Source of the DNA: Antitrichia curtipendula
Lineage: Eukaryota > Streptophyta > Bryopsida > Hypnales > Leucodontaceae
Length of the DNA: 64,000 nt
Direction of reading: 5' to 3'
Assembly (NCBI GenBank): GCA_951230915.1
Contig: OX579641.1
Coordinates: 24,344,254-24,408,253, forward strand
How positions within the stretch are numbered: the first letter of the stretch is position 1; every line of letters starts with the position of its first letter. Position numbers and translations under genes: made by a program. Shown here piece by piece: positions 22,787-33,622 of this stretch. The notes under the pieces are model-generated. The model was given only the letters and a program-made list of their open reading frames with translations, had not been told where the DNA came from and did not search any database.

Positions 22787-25700
22787 ATGACGGTACGACT
22801 ACTCTCTTTCAATGTTAGAGGTCTTAATGGGAAATCTTCTATACCCATGCTTAGGAACTATCTTCACTCCATTCCTCAACTAGATATTGTTCTTATTTAA
22901 GAACATAAACTCAGGAACCAAGACTCTCAAAATCTTGGTAAACTACTCTGGCCCCAAGCGTCATCATGGTCTGCTGAGGCTAGTGTGGGATATAACAATG
23001 ATCCGATAGGACCGGAGGCAGGTAGAGGGGGCATCATTACTCTAATAGGACCTAAGCTTGCTCACATGGTGTCCCGTCAAGGAACTATTCTCGAGAATCG
23101 GGCTTTATGGGTGGTTCTACAAGGTCTCTCTGGAGGCGACCTAGGTATTGCCAATATCTATGCTCCTAATGACTCTCTCTCACATTGCCATCTTTGGGAA
23201 GCCATGATCCGTGACCTTCCCACTAATTGTCGCTGGATACTAGGAGGAGATTTTAACATGGTGGAATCGAGACAAGACAAGACTAACCCTTGCGGGAGGA
23301 TTATTCCTACCATGGAGAGGGCTATTTTCTCTAACCTCAAACAACACTTGCACATAGAGGACAACGTGAGATCTTCAGGTAGCTTGCCTTATTCCTGGGA
23401 CAACTTTAGAGGCGATGGTAGCCGAATTTTAACACGTCTTGATCGCTTCTACATCTTCAAGAATGGCACTGGGACTTCTAGTCGCAAACTCACGAAATAT
23501 AAGATTTGTAGTGATAACGCTTGGTCAGACCACTTTCCCATCTCTGCTACTCTAGAATTTCATGACTCTCTAAGCAGACCGTCAAGATGGAAAATGAGTG
23601 ACCATTGGCTTGACGCGGCAAAACAAACTATTGAAAAAGCTTGGTATGGTGCCCGCCCAAACATGCCTTTCTTTATGAAGCTCAAACTAATCTCTAAGGC
23701 CTACCGATCTTACTGCCGTCGGAAAGCCCAAGAGTTTAAAGCTGAGGAAGAGGATGCTAGACAATGTTACTCTGCATCTACTATAGAGCTCCAAGACCAC
23801 CCCGATGATCCCGTGATCTAGACGCAACAGGGCTCGGCGAGACTCCACTTACAAGACATGGAGACCAAGAAAGTCGCAGGACAACGAATCAGAGCGCGAC
23901 TTAGGTGGAAGATTCGAGGAGACATGGTATCTGCGGAATTCTTTAAAGCTACCCGAGAGAAACCCGCTTCCTCAGCTATTTCTAGTCTTCGGAACAGTCA
24001 AGGTCAACTTATTGAGGACCCAGCTGGCTTAAGACAAGTTTGCTCAGACTTTTATAGTCAATTATACTCTGCCTCTCCATCTTCGTCTGATACATCCAAC
24101 ACTATGGACGAGTTTTTGGGCTTACTCTCAGACATTATTCCTCAAGATTCCAAGAATGCGCTTTCCAATCCCTTTTCGGCAATTGAACTTAAACTAGCAT
24201 TGGATGAGATGGCTCCACACAAGAGCCCTGGCCCTGAAGGATTCATCACAGAGTTCTATCAAAAATACTGGTATCTTATTGGAGATGAGTTTACTACTAT
24301 GATTCTCCAATCCATTAGCCAAGGATTTCTTCCTAGGGGCATGAATCGTGGATCCATAGCACTATTACACAAAGGAGGGCCCAGAGAAGACATTAGCAAC
24401 TGGAGGCCAATTAGTCTTCTCAATGTGGCATACAAGATCTTGGCAAAAGCTCTCCAAAGGCGTCTACAACCTATACTTACAGAAGTAATTAGCCCAGATC
24501 AAACGGCTTTTCTCCCTTCTCGGTATATTCTTGATAATATCCTACTTCTCCATGAGTCTATTTCCTGGGCCAAGGAATCCAAACAAGATGCAATTCTTTT
24601 GAAACTTGATTTCAAAAAAGCATATGATACAGTCCATCTTCCATTTCTCTTCAATATTATGGAAAATATGGGAATTCCTCTACCGTTTGTTAACATTATA
24701 AAAATCTTATTTACCAACGCTGAGACATCAGTTTGCATCAACGGGGTAGATACCTCTTCCTTTCCAGTTCTCCGCGGGGTGAAGCAGGGTTGTCCATTGG
24801 CCCCATACTTATTTCTTTTTGTCGGAGAGGCTCTCAATATAGCTGCCAATCACTTATTGGGAACGGGCGAGCTTTCTAGTGTCTCTCTCCCATCAGAAAT
24901 TGCAGAACAACTCATAAACCAATATGCAGATGATGTCAACTTCATGCTCATAGGAGAAGAAAGGTACTTTAGACGCATGTCCACTCTCCTTGATAGATAT
25001 GGCATCGCGTCAGGGCTCATGATTAATTGGCCTAAAAGCCTAGTTTATTGGCTATCCTCCAATCCAGCTCCTCCTTGGCTCTCTACAGTCGATTGCCCGT
25101 GGGCAGTAGAACATCACATCTCTAAGTTACTAGGTTCCTCTTTTGGAATAAAAGCGAACATTGCAAATGTAGATGAGTTTCTAGCAAACAAAATCCAGAA
25201 GAAACTTAGCTATTGGACTAGTATCCATCTCTCTCTAGCCGGTCGAGCAATGATTGTTAATTCAATCTTACTCAGTACCCTATGGTACTTTATCACTATT
25301 TGGGGGGGGTCACTTGAGATTATTCGCAAGATTAGAGCTTCAATGAGGGATTTCCTTTGGTCAGGATCAGCACACCGTTGCCGTGCGAGAGTGAGTTGGT
25401 CAGACTGCTGTGCTTCTCGACAGGTTGGTGGCTTGAATCTTGTAGACTCAGAAGAAGCTTTACATGCATTAATGGCTAAGTGGATCCTTAAAGCAATGCT
25501 TCCGGGTTCATCAAATCTCCAATTCCTACTCAGATATAGGTTGCTCCAATGCAGGCCACAATCACAAGGATCTTGGCCAGCCATGCCCGAGTGGATTCTA
25601 CTTCACAAATTTCGAGCGTGCAAAGGCTCAAGAGCATGGGATAGAATCATTAGATCTTGGCAGTTAATCAACAAGCACATATCATCTATTCCTCCTAAAA

Positions 25701-27007
25701 ACAACGACGAAGTTCTTTCTTCACCAATATGGTGGACAACTCACTTCCTTGGAGGTTTACATGGATTCTCTGCAAAGCAGGCTGCCATCCTTATGTCTAA
25801 AAGGATGGGACAGATTCAACATATTTGGGATACAGCCTCCCATTCTTTCTTAACTTGGGACACAGCAAAAAATTTATTTGGGATGATTGAATCTGAAGCC
25901 CATGCCTACTCAAGATTGGTTTCTTCAATTCCTCATGCCTGGATTCGATTACTCACTGACTACAAATTCGTGACTAGTCCGCAAGAATTTCTGGGAGTGT
26001 TCGAACATGAAGAAGACTCACTTCCCTACCTTGTATACTGTACAACTTGACAGTTTAAGCCTAGATTGGTTGGAGACTATCAATTCATTGAGCTTCCTAC
26101 CGGTCTGCAGAGCTTCACAATCGGGCGTTCATCTTCCATCCTTAAATCTAGACCCCCTGAGAATCATCAAACTCCCCAACTCTTGTGGGGTTGGCACAAG
26201 AGAGTGAGAACTATACAACCAACAACTGGACCGCTACTGTATGTGGGGATCATTGCTGAGCTTTTCTTTGATCCTGGGAGATGGGTATGGGGGAATTCAA
26301 GGTTGCTACATTCTTACACTTCAAAAACTGGCCGTTCTTTGTTGACCAATCGGACAGAACTTACCAAACCTATACACGAAAAATGGCATGGAGACTTGGT
26401 GGTGGGATACCGGCCTAATTGGCAAGAGGTTTGGCATAAAGCTAGACTCCAAAAAGAAGCAGGTTTTTTATGGTCTGTCTATCATTGTGCAGTGGCGGTT
26501 CATTGCTGGCGTAAAATTGCAAACCCAAACATTCCCACTATCTGTCAAAGTTGCCAAGATGGTTTGCATGAGACCATTTTACACAGGTTCCACCACTGCA
26601 CCAAAACTCAACATGCGTGGAAATTTGCCCTTTCTGTACTTTATCACGCTCTAAAGATCCCCCTTAGCGGTGGTCTTTGGCCCTCTCTCACGTGGCAGCA
26701 GTGTATTCTTGGTTCTAAGCTTCCAAGACGCCTGTGTAAAGGGTCCACTATGTGGTCATTATTCAGAGGCTCTGTTATCTGGTTTGCATGGCTTGACAGG
26801 AACGCAATTTGATTCAACAACTGTAAATGGCCTCCTCAACAACTTGAACAAGTGCTATGGGAAGCCATTATTGACCATGCTAGGGGGGGGGGGTTCAAAA
26901 CCAACAAACTTTGTGCTCTCTACCCCGACAAAGCTGGCATTTTCCTCAAGCGATTCGACAACACGTGGCTTCAAACAGACTTCTTTGGTTCGAGGAGTCA
27001 ATACTAG
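22787..27007 (+). pseudogene. LINE ORF2: AP endonuclease, reverse transcriptase and zf-RVT, four in-frame stops
   Basis: A single frame of 1406 codons from ATG 22787. The endonuclease occupies about codons 1-260: FNVRGLN (8-14), a stop at codon 38 exactly where the conserved Gln of QEHK belongs, GDFN (154-157), and SDH (247-249). The reverse transcriptase follows, with NWRPISLLN, KLDFKKAYD, GVKQGCPLAP and YADD (713-716). A C-terminal Cys/His block, CQSC...H...HHC near codon 1255, is the zf-RVT domain. The enzyme would nick target DNA and copy the RNA in place. Stops lie at 22898 (TAA), 23819 (TAG), 26048 (TGA) and 26810 (TGA). An 11-G run at 26883-26893 does not break the frame. Final stop is TAG at 27005. 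Confidence 0.92.
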
Positions 27008-27309
27008 ATGGAATGGAAGCTTACGCTTCCTTCCATGGGTGATTTCTCTTAAGTCCTAGTTTCAGGTCATGACCCGCATGGCTTTGTTTTGGCACCTCCG
27101 GTGCCAAACCAAGGCCGCTACCGCGGCCTCTTTCGATCTTTTGATCGCTCTGGTGGCTTTTAGGTGGTTTTGGGTCTTTCCTTCGGGTTTTTTAGTCTTG
27201 GAAAATCTTTAAAATGTGTGTTTCGTCGGGGATCTTTTTCCTTTGGTTCTGTGTACTGTTTCCCCTTGCAATGGAAATTGTCCATGTGTTTCAAAAAAAA
27301 AAAAAAAAA
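27008..27309 (+). other. LINE 3' UTR with triple hairpin and poly-A tail
   Basis: Three back-to-back hairpins lie in 59 nt: TTGGCACC/GGTGCCAA with loop TCC (27089-27107); AGGCCGC/GCGGCCT with loop TACC (27112-27129); CGATC/GATCG with loop TTTT (27134-27147). The A17 tail is at 27293-27309. In some LINE lineages a 3' stem-loop is the recognition site for the element's own reverse transcriptase; that role here is inference. Confidence 0.85.
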
Positions 27310-27321
27310 TTATGGACAATC
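27310..27321 (+). repeat. LINE target-site duplication, right copy
   Basis: TTATGGACAATC directly follows the A tail and matches the left copy at 19617-19628 exactly. Confidence 0.93.
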
Positions 27322-27918
27322 TTGTTTTTTGGGCAATCTAAGCATCTTTTTAAAAAAATAACATGTAGGATTCATTTCTGAATGCAATTTTTACAATTAA
27401 AAAAAGAAAGTTTCACATGGTTTAATTTTTTTACTCAGACAATGTCACCATTGGAATTAGGGCGTTTCAATTCCATCTTAGAGTTATTAATACTTTAGAT
27501 TTTTCCTTCTATCTCATACCTAATTCTACTTAATAATTTTCTTAAGAATGAAAATTAAGTTTTTTTTAATTTCCTTTTCTTTCCTAAACTCTCAACTCAA
27601 TTCTCCACCATAAAGATTTAAACCTCAAAATTGTAGTGCAAAAAATTTAAGTTATGAAAGTTCAAAGTCAAATAATCTAGCCCCACAATATATGTGCAAT
27701 AAAACTTGTTTTCTTCACTTAAAACACAAATATTTTGCAATCAATATCGTAAAAAAAACTGAAATTTATTCCACAAATTCTCATACTAGTTAGGTGTAAG
27801 ATCATATGGTTAGATTTGCCAAAAAAACAATTTTCAATTTTTTTTGCTCTTTACAATAGAAATGACATTTTTGAATGCTTTTTGGCAGAAAAAAAGGCCT
27901 TAATCCTTTAGGGGTTAA
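27322..27918 (+). mobile_element. TTAW-family transposon copy E, right part
   Basis: This continues the element interrupted by the LINE. It shows family landmarks in order: AGATCATATGGTTAGATTTG (about 27802), then a TTTTTGAATGCTTTTTGGCAG segment, and a right terminus CCTTTAGGGG followed by TTAA (27915-27918). It is more diverged than copies A and B, which fits its age as host of the LINE. Confidence 0.65.
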
Positions 27919-27939
27919 TCCGGAACATTTTGTCCAATG

Positions 27940-27969
27940 AGAAGATTGTTTTGGGATAGAGGGAGTATT
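27940..27969. mobile_element. solo Stowaway-like terminus
   Basis: TTTTGGGATAGAGGGAGTA reads, on the minus strand, as TA followed by CTCCCTCTATCCCAAAA, the signature end of Stowaway (Tc1/mariner) MITEs. No partner end was found upstream, so only a remnant is supported. Confidence 0.45.
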
Positions 27970-28192
27970 AAATTTTTATGAAAAATAAAAATAATAGTAA
28001 AAAACATTATGGTGAAATTGGTATATTTCTTAGGCTCACACCTAAAGAAATTCAATAGAATAAGTTCAAAAGTGTTATATTTTGAACTTTCAATGGGCTA
28101 TCTTAAAAAATTGCAAATACTAATAATTCACTAATATTGAAAAAAACTAAAATGGAATCAAAAGTAGATAATGGAGCTACATTTTTTTAGTT

Positions 28193-28245
28193 AAGTTTAA
28201 CCCCTAAAGGACCATCATGTTTAGAGACCCAAAACGGCTTCAAAA
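28193..28245 (+). mobile_element. isolated TTAW-family left end
   Basis: TTAACCCCTAAAGGACCATC begins an element end like copies A and E, but family similarity stops after about 50 bp, where the 75-bp minisatellite starts. It is a truncated copy or a remnant of a larger rearrangement. Confidence 0.5.
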
Positions 28246-29485
28246 TACATTGTCAAAGTCTTCATCAATGATTATTCTTTTTTAACCCAAATATAGGATC
28301 TATTAGTGGACTTGTTCAAGTACATTGTCAAAGTCTTCATCAATGATTATCCTCTAAAGGATCAACATGCGTTTTTTGGCAGTATAGAAATTTTGGGCAG
28401 GTACCTGTGACTGGAGATTTTCATATTTTTGGATGAAATTTTAATAGAAGTTGTGCGCAAGGAATATCTTTCATGTGCACTAAATTTCATGACATTTGGA
28501 AATACGAGTCCAAAGTTATAGCCTAATATCTTACTTTTTTTCTCGGTCGGGCAGTCCAGGCAGATTAAAAAAATAATTTTTTTAAGAAAAAAAAATTTTG
28601 AAATTGGTTTTCTAGAATTATATATACGTGGAAAGCTTTTAATCATTCCATATTGACCAATGAGTCAAAAGTTATGAGGAGTTTTAGTTTGTAGGCAGTT
28701 ATGAAATCTCTACTTTGAAATAAACTTTGAAGTCCTTTATCTTAAACAATTTTCAATATTTTTTGAAAAAAATAAAATCCTAAGATGTAGATTGTTTATT
28801 AAAACATTTCATTCATTGTGGTTGGCATTTTTCAATTCCATACCTAAATTCTTAACAATTTTGTATTTTGAATCATTCTCTACTCAGTCGTTCTACTTAC
28901 TAATTTTTCTCTATATGTTGTACAATTCCAAATGATGTGAAATTTTTTAAGCATGTAGCCAACTTGCTAGGGAAAAAACTCAAAGAAGCACCATCATTTT
29001 GGACATCTTTCCATAGAAAAGTGAGCTCCTGAAGTGCAGCTGCCCAATTTTTCACAGGGTCAAAAAAACGATTTCGGTGAATTTGAATGTTTATATCTTG
29101 CTATCCACGCGGTGGAAATTCTGAAATTTTTAACACATGTTCTCAAGTCAGCATACTACAAGATCCTATGGTTACATTTGTCAAAAAAAAATATTCAAAA
29201 AATGGTACTTGTACTAAAAATGGCAGTTCTTGAGCATTTTTGGTGAAAACATAGTCATGGAATTTCAGGGGTTATTTAAAAAAAATCCAAATATATAACC
29301 TTTTCGTGGACTTGTTCAAGTACATTGTCAAAGTCTTCATTAATGATTATTTAAAAAAAAATCCAAATGTAGAACCTTTTAGTGGACTTATTCAAGTACA
29401 TTGTCAAAGTCTTCATCAATGATTACTATTTTTTAAATCCAAATGTAAGATCTTTTAGTGGACTTGTTCAAGTACATTGTCTAAA
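28246..29485 (+). repeat. 75-76 bp minisatellite, split by a transposon
   Basis: Units start with TACATTGTCAAAGTCTTCAT at 28246, 28321, 29321, 29397 and (truncated) 29473. Each unit continues with an A/T tract, CCAAATGTAG-like, then TTTTAGTGGACTTGTTCAAG. Spacings are 75, 1000, 76 and 76 bp. The 1000-bp gap equals one unit plus the 921-bp copy B and its 4-bp duplication. Confidence 0.88.
28347..29275 (+). mobile_element. TTAW-family transposon, copy B (921 bp)
   Basis: The element spans 28351-29271, flanked by TTAT on both sides (28347-28350 and 29272-29275). The left end is CCTCTAAAGGATC; the right end read inward is ACCCCTGAAATTCC. The interior aligns with copy A along its whole length (TTTTGGGCAGGTACCTG, GGAAAGCTTTTAATCATTCC, GTGAGCTCCTGAAGTGCAGC, AACATAGTCATGGAATTTC). 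It interrupts a minisatellite unit, so its boundaries are certain. Confidence 0.87.
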
Positions 29486-30377
29486 TTTTTTAAGGAAACA
29501 TCCTTACCAATTACAAGTTCAATGTGCCTAAACTTCAAAAGGTAGGCTTTTCTAGCCTTTCCAAAAGGTGACGTTTTGTCTTTCAACATTTAAAATTAAA
29601 AAAACTCATAACTAAAGTCCAATAACTTGTGCATTTGTCAATATGTTGTAAAATGGATTGAAAAAATGTAAGAAAAATTTAATCCACAAAACTTTCATAT
29701 TTGTCTTTTAAAAAAAATTATAAAGTGGAAGGTTATAACTAAATGAAAGAAAAAACTAATATGCTAATAACTTTTACAAAAATTTGAGAATTGTTAATCA
29801 CCATGGTGAAACGTTCTATTAAAAGATTAATATCCTATATTTGAAATTTACTTTGAAAATTTTCAAAATTGTGCCCAAATCACTTCATATGTTTTTTCTA
29901 CCTTCATTGCCTACAAAATAAACTTCTCACAATCTTTACCTCATTATTTGGAATTAAATGATTTAATTTATTTTATAGTTATCAATCTATGAAATCTCCA
30001 GAGAATAGTTTATGTTTTTTAGAATATATTTTTGCTACTTGGTTTGACGATGAATTAAATTTAAAAAAATTTATAACTTTTGCAATATTTACTGGAATGA
30101 CATGAAACAAAGCTTCACATGTAGATCATAATGATGAAAATCCATCCTAAAAAATTTCATGCTAAACTTCCAAATTATGAAGTCAACAAAACCTGCCCAA
30201 CTTCTAAAAAAAACACAAAGTAGACTTTTTGGGTTAAAAGTATCATAGATGAAGAACTATGTGAAAAATTCAAAATTGACTTTCTAAATGCCCATTGGGC
30301 TTGCATTGTCGGGCTTGCAATGTCGGGCTAACATATGGGTACTGAAAATTGATAGTTTCAATGTTTCCACACTGAAC
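29486..30377. other. AT-rich stretch, no gene seen
   Basis: No motif-bearing frame and no clear repeat boundary were found. Confidence 0.5.
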
Positions 30378-30530
30378 GTGACAATTTTGAGAGACGGCCT
30401 TGCTGATTCCAACTTCAATAATTCATAACTAACTCAATAAGAGTCCAAAAAATACGAAGCGAAGTGGTTTGGATGCTGCTTCTTCTCGTCTTTCAAGGAA
30501 AATTGACTGCCAAATATTATGAGCTGTGCA
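30378..30530 (+). repeat. copy of dispersed repeat (flank type)
   Basis: TCCAACTTCAATAATTCATAACTAACTC and the following CTTTCAAGGAAAATT match, in the same order, sequence after the MITE-like core at 31326-31490 and the inverted copy at 38840-38960. The core with ACTAAAAGCGTCC ends is absent here. Confidence 0.5.
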
Positions 30531-31215
30531 ATCCTTCTGAAAACGCGGATCATCTGCATCAGTGATTAGAAGGACACTTCATCAACACCCTACCTCTAAC
30601 GGAAGGTAGGCCGCAGTCAGTGATCATGTATGATCTGCCAGGCCAGAGCCCCCACCCCCCCAAGCAGAAATGGCATGCCATCATTTCTCATGATCTGTGA
30701 CCGAAGCCTATTTAACTTATTCATCGGGGACCTGCCCCACTCCCTTCCACAACTTACATGAGCTTATTAATAAGCTTACATTGCAGCACGGCCGCCCTCC
30801 CAACTTAGGGCAGGCTTCCATATGGAGTCAGGGTCTGGTGAAGCCCACCGGAATGGAATTCCGGTTATTTTTTCTAGCCCTTAAACATCGAGGTGGACGT
30901 TTTGCGGCTGATGAATGACAAAAGAATCTCCTGTGTAGTACAGAAGTGCAACTATTCATCTTCCAAATTTTGTGGGAAATGGAAGATCATCTACAATAGT
31001 TTGATTTGCAATGAATGCTTTTGCATTATTTCTACGGTTACGAGTCCGTCGTTTTAAGGGCTAGAATCCTCATCCCACCGATGATTGGTGGGACACCGGA
31101 CCTTGACTCCACATGGAAGGAAGTCCTTATGCTTCCTTCCGTAGGAACGCAACCGTCCGTCTTCTCACTCATGGTTTCATTTCTTGATAATGTTGGAGGT
31201 CCCTAAACCACGCGG
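30531..31215. other. GC-richer patch, no supportable gene
   Basis: This patch is richer in G and C than its surroundings. Short frames exist (30697-30918 plus), but none shows a family motif, and the peptide SLFNLFIGDLP in another frame is closed by stops within 40 codons. It may be an old exon or retroelement scrap. Confidence 0.35.
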
Positions 31216-31490
31216 ACTCTAAAAGCACCCACCTCTTGAAATGTATGTTGTTTGTACAATTCACCTTTTCATTACACCAACAATGTAAAAATACTATACA
31301 TTTCAGGTGTTGGACGCTTTTAGTGACCACAATATTTCAAACTTCAAAAATTCACAACTAATTCCTCAAAACTCAAAAGAAAACATGAAACGACTTGGGA
31401 GCAATGCCAATTTCTTTCTTTTTCTTTCAAGGAAGATTTACTTTGAAAAAAAAATTGTTTCACAAATTTCACACACCCCCCTGCCCAAAT
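31216..31490 (+). mobile_element. MITE-like element with ACTAAAAGCGTCC ends, plus shared flank
   Basis: The core 31216-31326 has inverted ends: left ACTCTAAAAGCACCCACCTC...TTGAAATGTAT, right read inward ACTAAAAGCGTCCAACACC...TGAAATGTATAG. The flank to 31490 (AACTTCAAAAATTCACAAC, then CTTTCAAGGAAGATTTACTT) recurs at 30378-30530, 38840-38960 inverted, and weakly at 7210-7300, so the mobile unit may be larger than the core. Superfamily not assigned. Confidence 0.55.
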
Positions 31491-32494
31491 GAATTCCCAG
31501 CTCTTAAAAATGGGCACTTTGTTTGTGGCCCTCCTCGTACCTGAATGCGACGTGTCTCCCCCGCCTTTCTCTTGGTGTGAATTGAATTGAATTGAAGAGT
31601 GCCCACGTTCCTCTCATTGACCAACCACGGGTCCTGAAAGAAATTATGCGTATTGGCCCGGGGTCACGAGGCCCATTGTTGGACAGGCAGCCACTGAGCT
31701 CCCCAACTGAATTGGAGCCTTGCCTGCCTGGATCCCCAAAATGATTGTTCACCCAAATTTCCGTCCCCCATTGGGAGCGAGTCAAGCTCCGTCACCGCGT
31801 CTTGTCAGGCCCAGCCATCTCCAGTAATGTACAGATCAGTACTTCCCGGGGGGGGGTCAAGCCAGCTGGGAATTGATCATTGCCCAATTGGCATCCCTCT
31901 CGCTTAACCCCAAAAAATTAAAGTAACTTACCTTACATCCCTTCAGTTCCCCCTTTTTTTCTTTCCTTCCCCTGCAGTACTTGAATGGCTCAGTTAGTAT
32001 AATATCTTTAAGTTTTTATATAAAGCTTAGTATTATTCTATGCTTTCAATCTGCCCTGGATACTGGCCAGTGTCCTGTTCACACAGATAATGGGGAGTTG
32101 GGACAACGAATCCGCCCGCCCAGCCAGAAGAATATTGCCTTCAACGGCAAAGACCTCGGTTATTGTTGAATTGGGTCGCTCAACCCATTTTTTTCTCCTG
32201 CCTAACTAACTAACTAACAGGGCCAGACCAGGGCATAGCCCCTCCTGAGTCCCTGAACTCCTTCAATTATCATTCTTTGTCGAATCTCATGGCTTGGATG
32301 GGACGAGGAGCTGGAATGAATGGGAGCTCGGACGGGTTATTAAACTAAACTTACTAGGGCCGGACCCTGCACGCACTGGAATGTCAGGTGGTCGATCTGC
32401 GGGGGATTCTAAACAACTCATAATCTCCATACTTAAAGTTTGACCATTTGAGAATGGGAGATCATGGTTGATAATTGGAATTTTTTTGGTATTA
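31491..32494. other. GC-richer patch, no supportable gene
   Basis: Mixed-composition DNA. Open frames on both strands appear to reflect high GC rather than coding. No splice-bounded exon or motif was recognised. Confidence 0.4.
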
Positions 32495-32946
32495 GGGCCC
32501 GACTTCACACTATGGCCAAAGGTTGAGAGGCCGTGGGTTTCCACCAATCAAATTTCAAGAAACCAAAAGTTCGGCCTCTTGATCCTTCACACTAGAATGA
32601 GGCACAAGTCCAAAGGCTATCTATCTACGTGACAATAAATTGCATACACGGCAACGGACTCTCAAAGGAAGTTTGGATTGAGTAAAAATGGAGAACCAAA
32701 CTATGGTCGAGAGTCCGTCAACTTATGACAAGATCTCAACCCTTAGATTGGTAGGTGGGAGTTCGTTGCTAAGAATTTGGACTTTGGGCTTGGATTTTGA
32801 AGGCTTCACACTTTGGCCGGCCAAAGGCTCCAATTCCTATATTTTATTGCCTATTTATTGCTCATTTCTTTGGACTCTCAACAAAGTTTGGCCACTCAAT
32901 CCCACGGCCTCTCGACTTGGTCAACCCCAGTGTAAAGCGGCCCTTA
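32492..32946. mobile_element. PIF/Harbinger-type (Tourist-like) MITE, 449 bp
   Basis: The element spans 32495-32943. The left end is GGGCCCGACTTCACACTATG; the right end read inward is GGGCCGCTTTACACTGGGG. Both are followed by a Gly/Cys-coding-like GAGAGGCCGTGGG word. Direct 3-bp flanks are TTA on both sides (32492-32494 and 32944-32946), the TWA target typical of PIF/Harbinger. No coding capacity. A shorter relative lies at 43182-43325. Confidence 0.75.
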
Positions 32947-33123
32947 GAGAGTCATGAATCCTACCTACGATCGTAATTGAAATTGACATTTGTCATCCAA
33001 GTGAGTGGTACAAAATCCAACTTGGATTATAACAAGCATTGGTAATGCCAAGCCTAAACAAAGGACAATCCACACAAAAATTCTAGTATAGCAGGCATTG
33101 GTGGTGTCAAGCCTCAATAAGTG

Positions 33124-33622
33124 TTAACCCCTAAAGGCACAACAATTTTCATAGCTTTTGACTACATGGTTAAAAAAGTTATTGCATGATGTGTAATTTT
33201 CAACATTAGGCGAGCAACGAAGGCAATGCATTTTTTTTAAATCATTTTTTTAAAATATAAAAATATAAATTGATTCTATAGATTTATATATACGTGGAAA
33301 GTTTCAAATCATTCCATTTTGATTAATAAGATGAAAGTTATGAGGAGTTTTAATTTGCGGGTAGGTATTGAATCTCTTGACACCACACCTATCTGCAAAC
33401 TAAAACTCCTCATAACCTTCATTTCATTAATCAAAATGGAATGATTCAAAAAAATTCATGTATATATAAATCTATAGAATCAATCAAAATAATAATAATT
33501 TTTTTTAAACTATTTTTTAAAAAGTTTTTTAGGCTGTCTACCGAATGCTAAAAATTACATATCATGCAATAACTTTTTAACCATGTACTCAAAAGCTATG
33601 GAAACTATTGCGCCTTAAGGCT
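33124..33622. mobile_element. fold-back derivative of the TTAW family, ~495 bp
   Basis: The left end is TTAA then CCCCTAAAGGCAC. The left arm (33128 to about 33365) is repeated inverted as the right arm (about 33393-33622), with words CATAGCTTTTGA, GTTAAAAAAGTTATTGCATG, GGAAAGTTTCAAATCATTCC and TTATGAGGAGTTTTA and their complements. The spacer is about 30 bp. The arms match the middle of copy A, so this is an inverted-duplicated derivative of the family. The right terminus is worn (GCCTTAAGG) and a matching duplication was not found. Confidence 0.8.

Larger units (their letters stand above)
19629..27309 (+). mobile_element. near full-length L1-type LINE retrotransposon
   Basis: The element is about 7.7 kb, bounded by a perfect 12-bp target-site duplication and ending in 17 A (27293-27309). 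It has a leader of about 0.5 kb that is richer in G and C than the flanks, ORF1 (to 22762, nucleic-acid binding), ORF2 (22787-27007, endonuclease and reverse transcriptase), and a 285-nt 3' UTR with three hairpins. This order is typical of plant L1-clade LINEs. It sits inside an older TTAW-family element. Both ORFs are inactivated by nonsense codons while no frameshift was found in ORF2. With the perfect duplication, this suggests a fairly recent insertion silenced by point mutation. Confidence 0.92.

Noticed and set aside
26883..26893. The 11-G run in LINE ORF2 as a frameshift or programmed slippage site
   Set aside because: The ORF2 frame continues correctly through the run (AR, three Gly, then FKTNKLCALYPDKAG) to the final TAG; no shift is needed.
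20138..27007. In-frame TAA and TAG in the LINE as a sign of a variant genetic code (stop read as Gln)
   Set aside because: TGA also interrupts the frames, and the intact genes end normally: CYP38 with TAG and the F-box gene with TGA. Inactivating mutation explains the pattern better.
30697..30918. Peptide SLFNLFIGDLP near 30705 as a reverse-transcriptase remnant
   Set aside because: It resembles an RT phrase, but only about 15 residues match and the flanks are closed by stops without other RT motifs.
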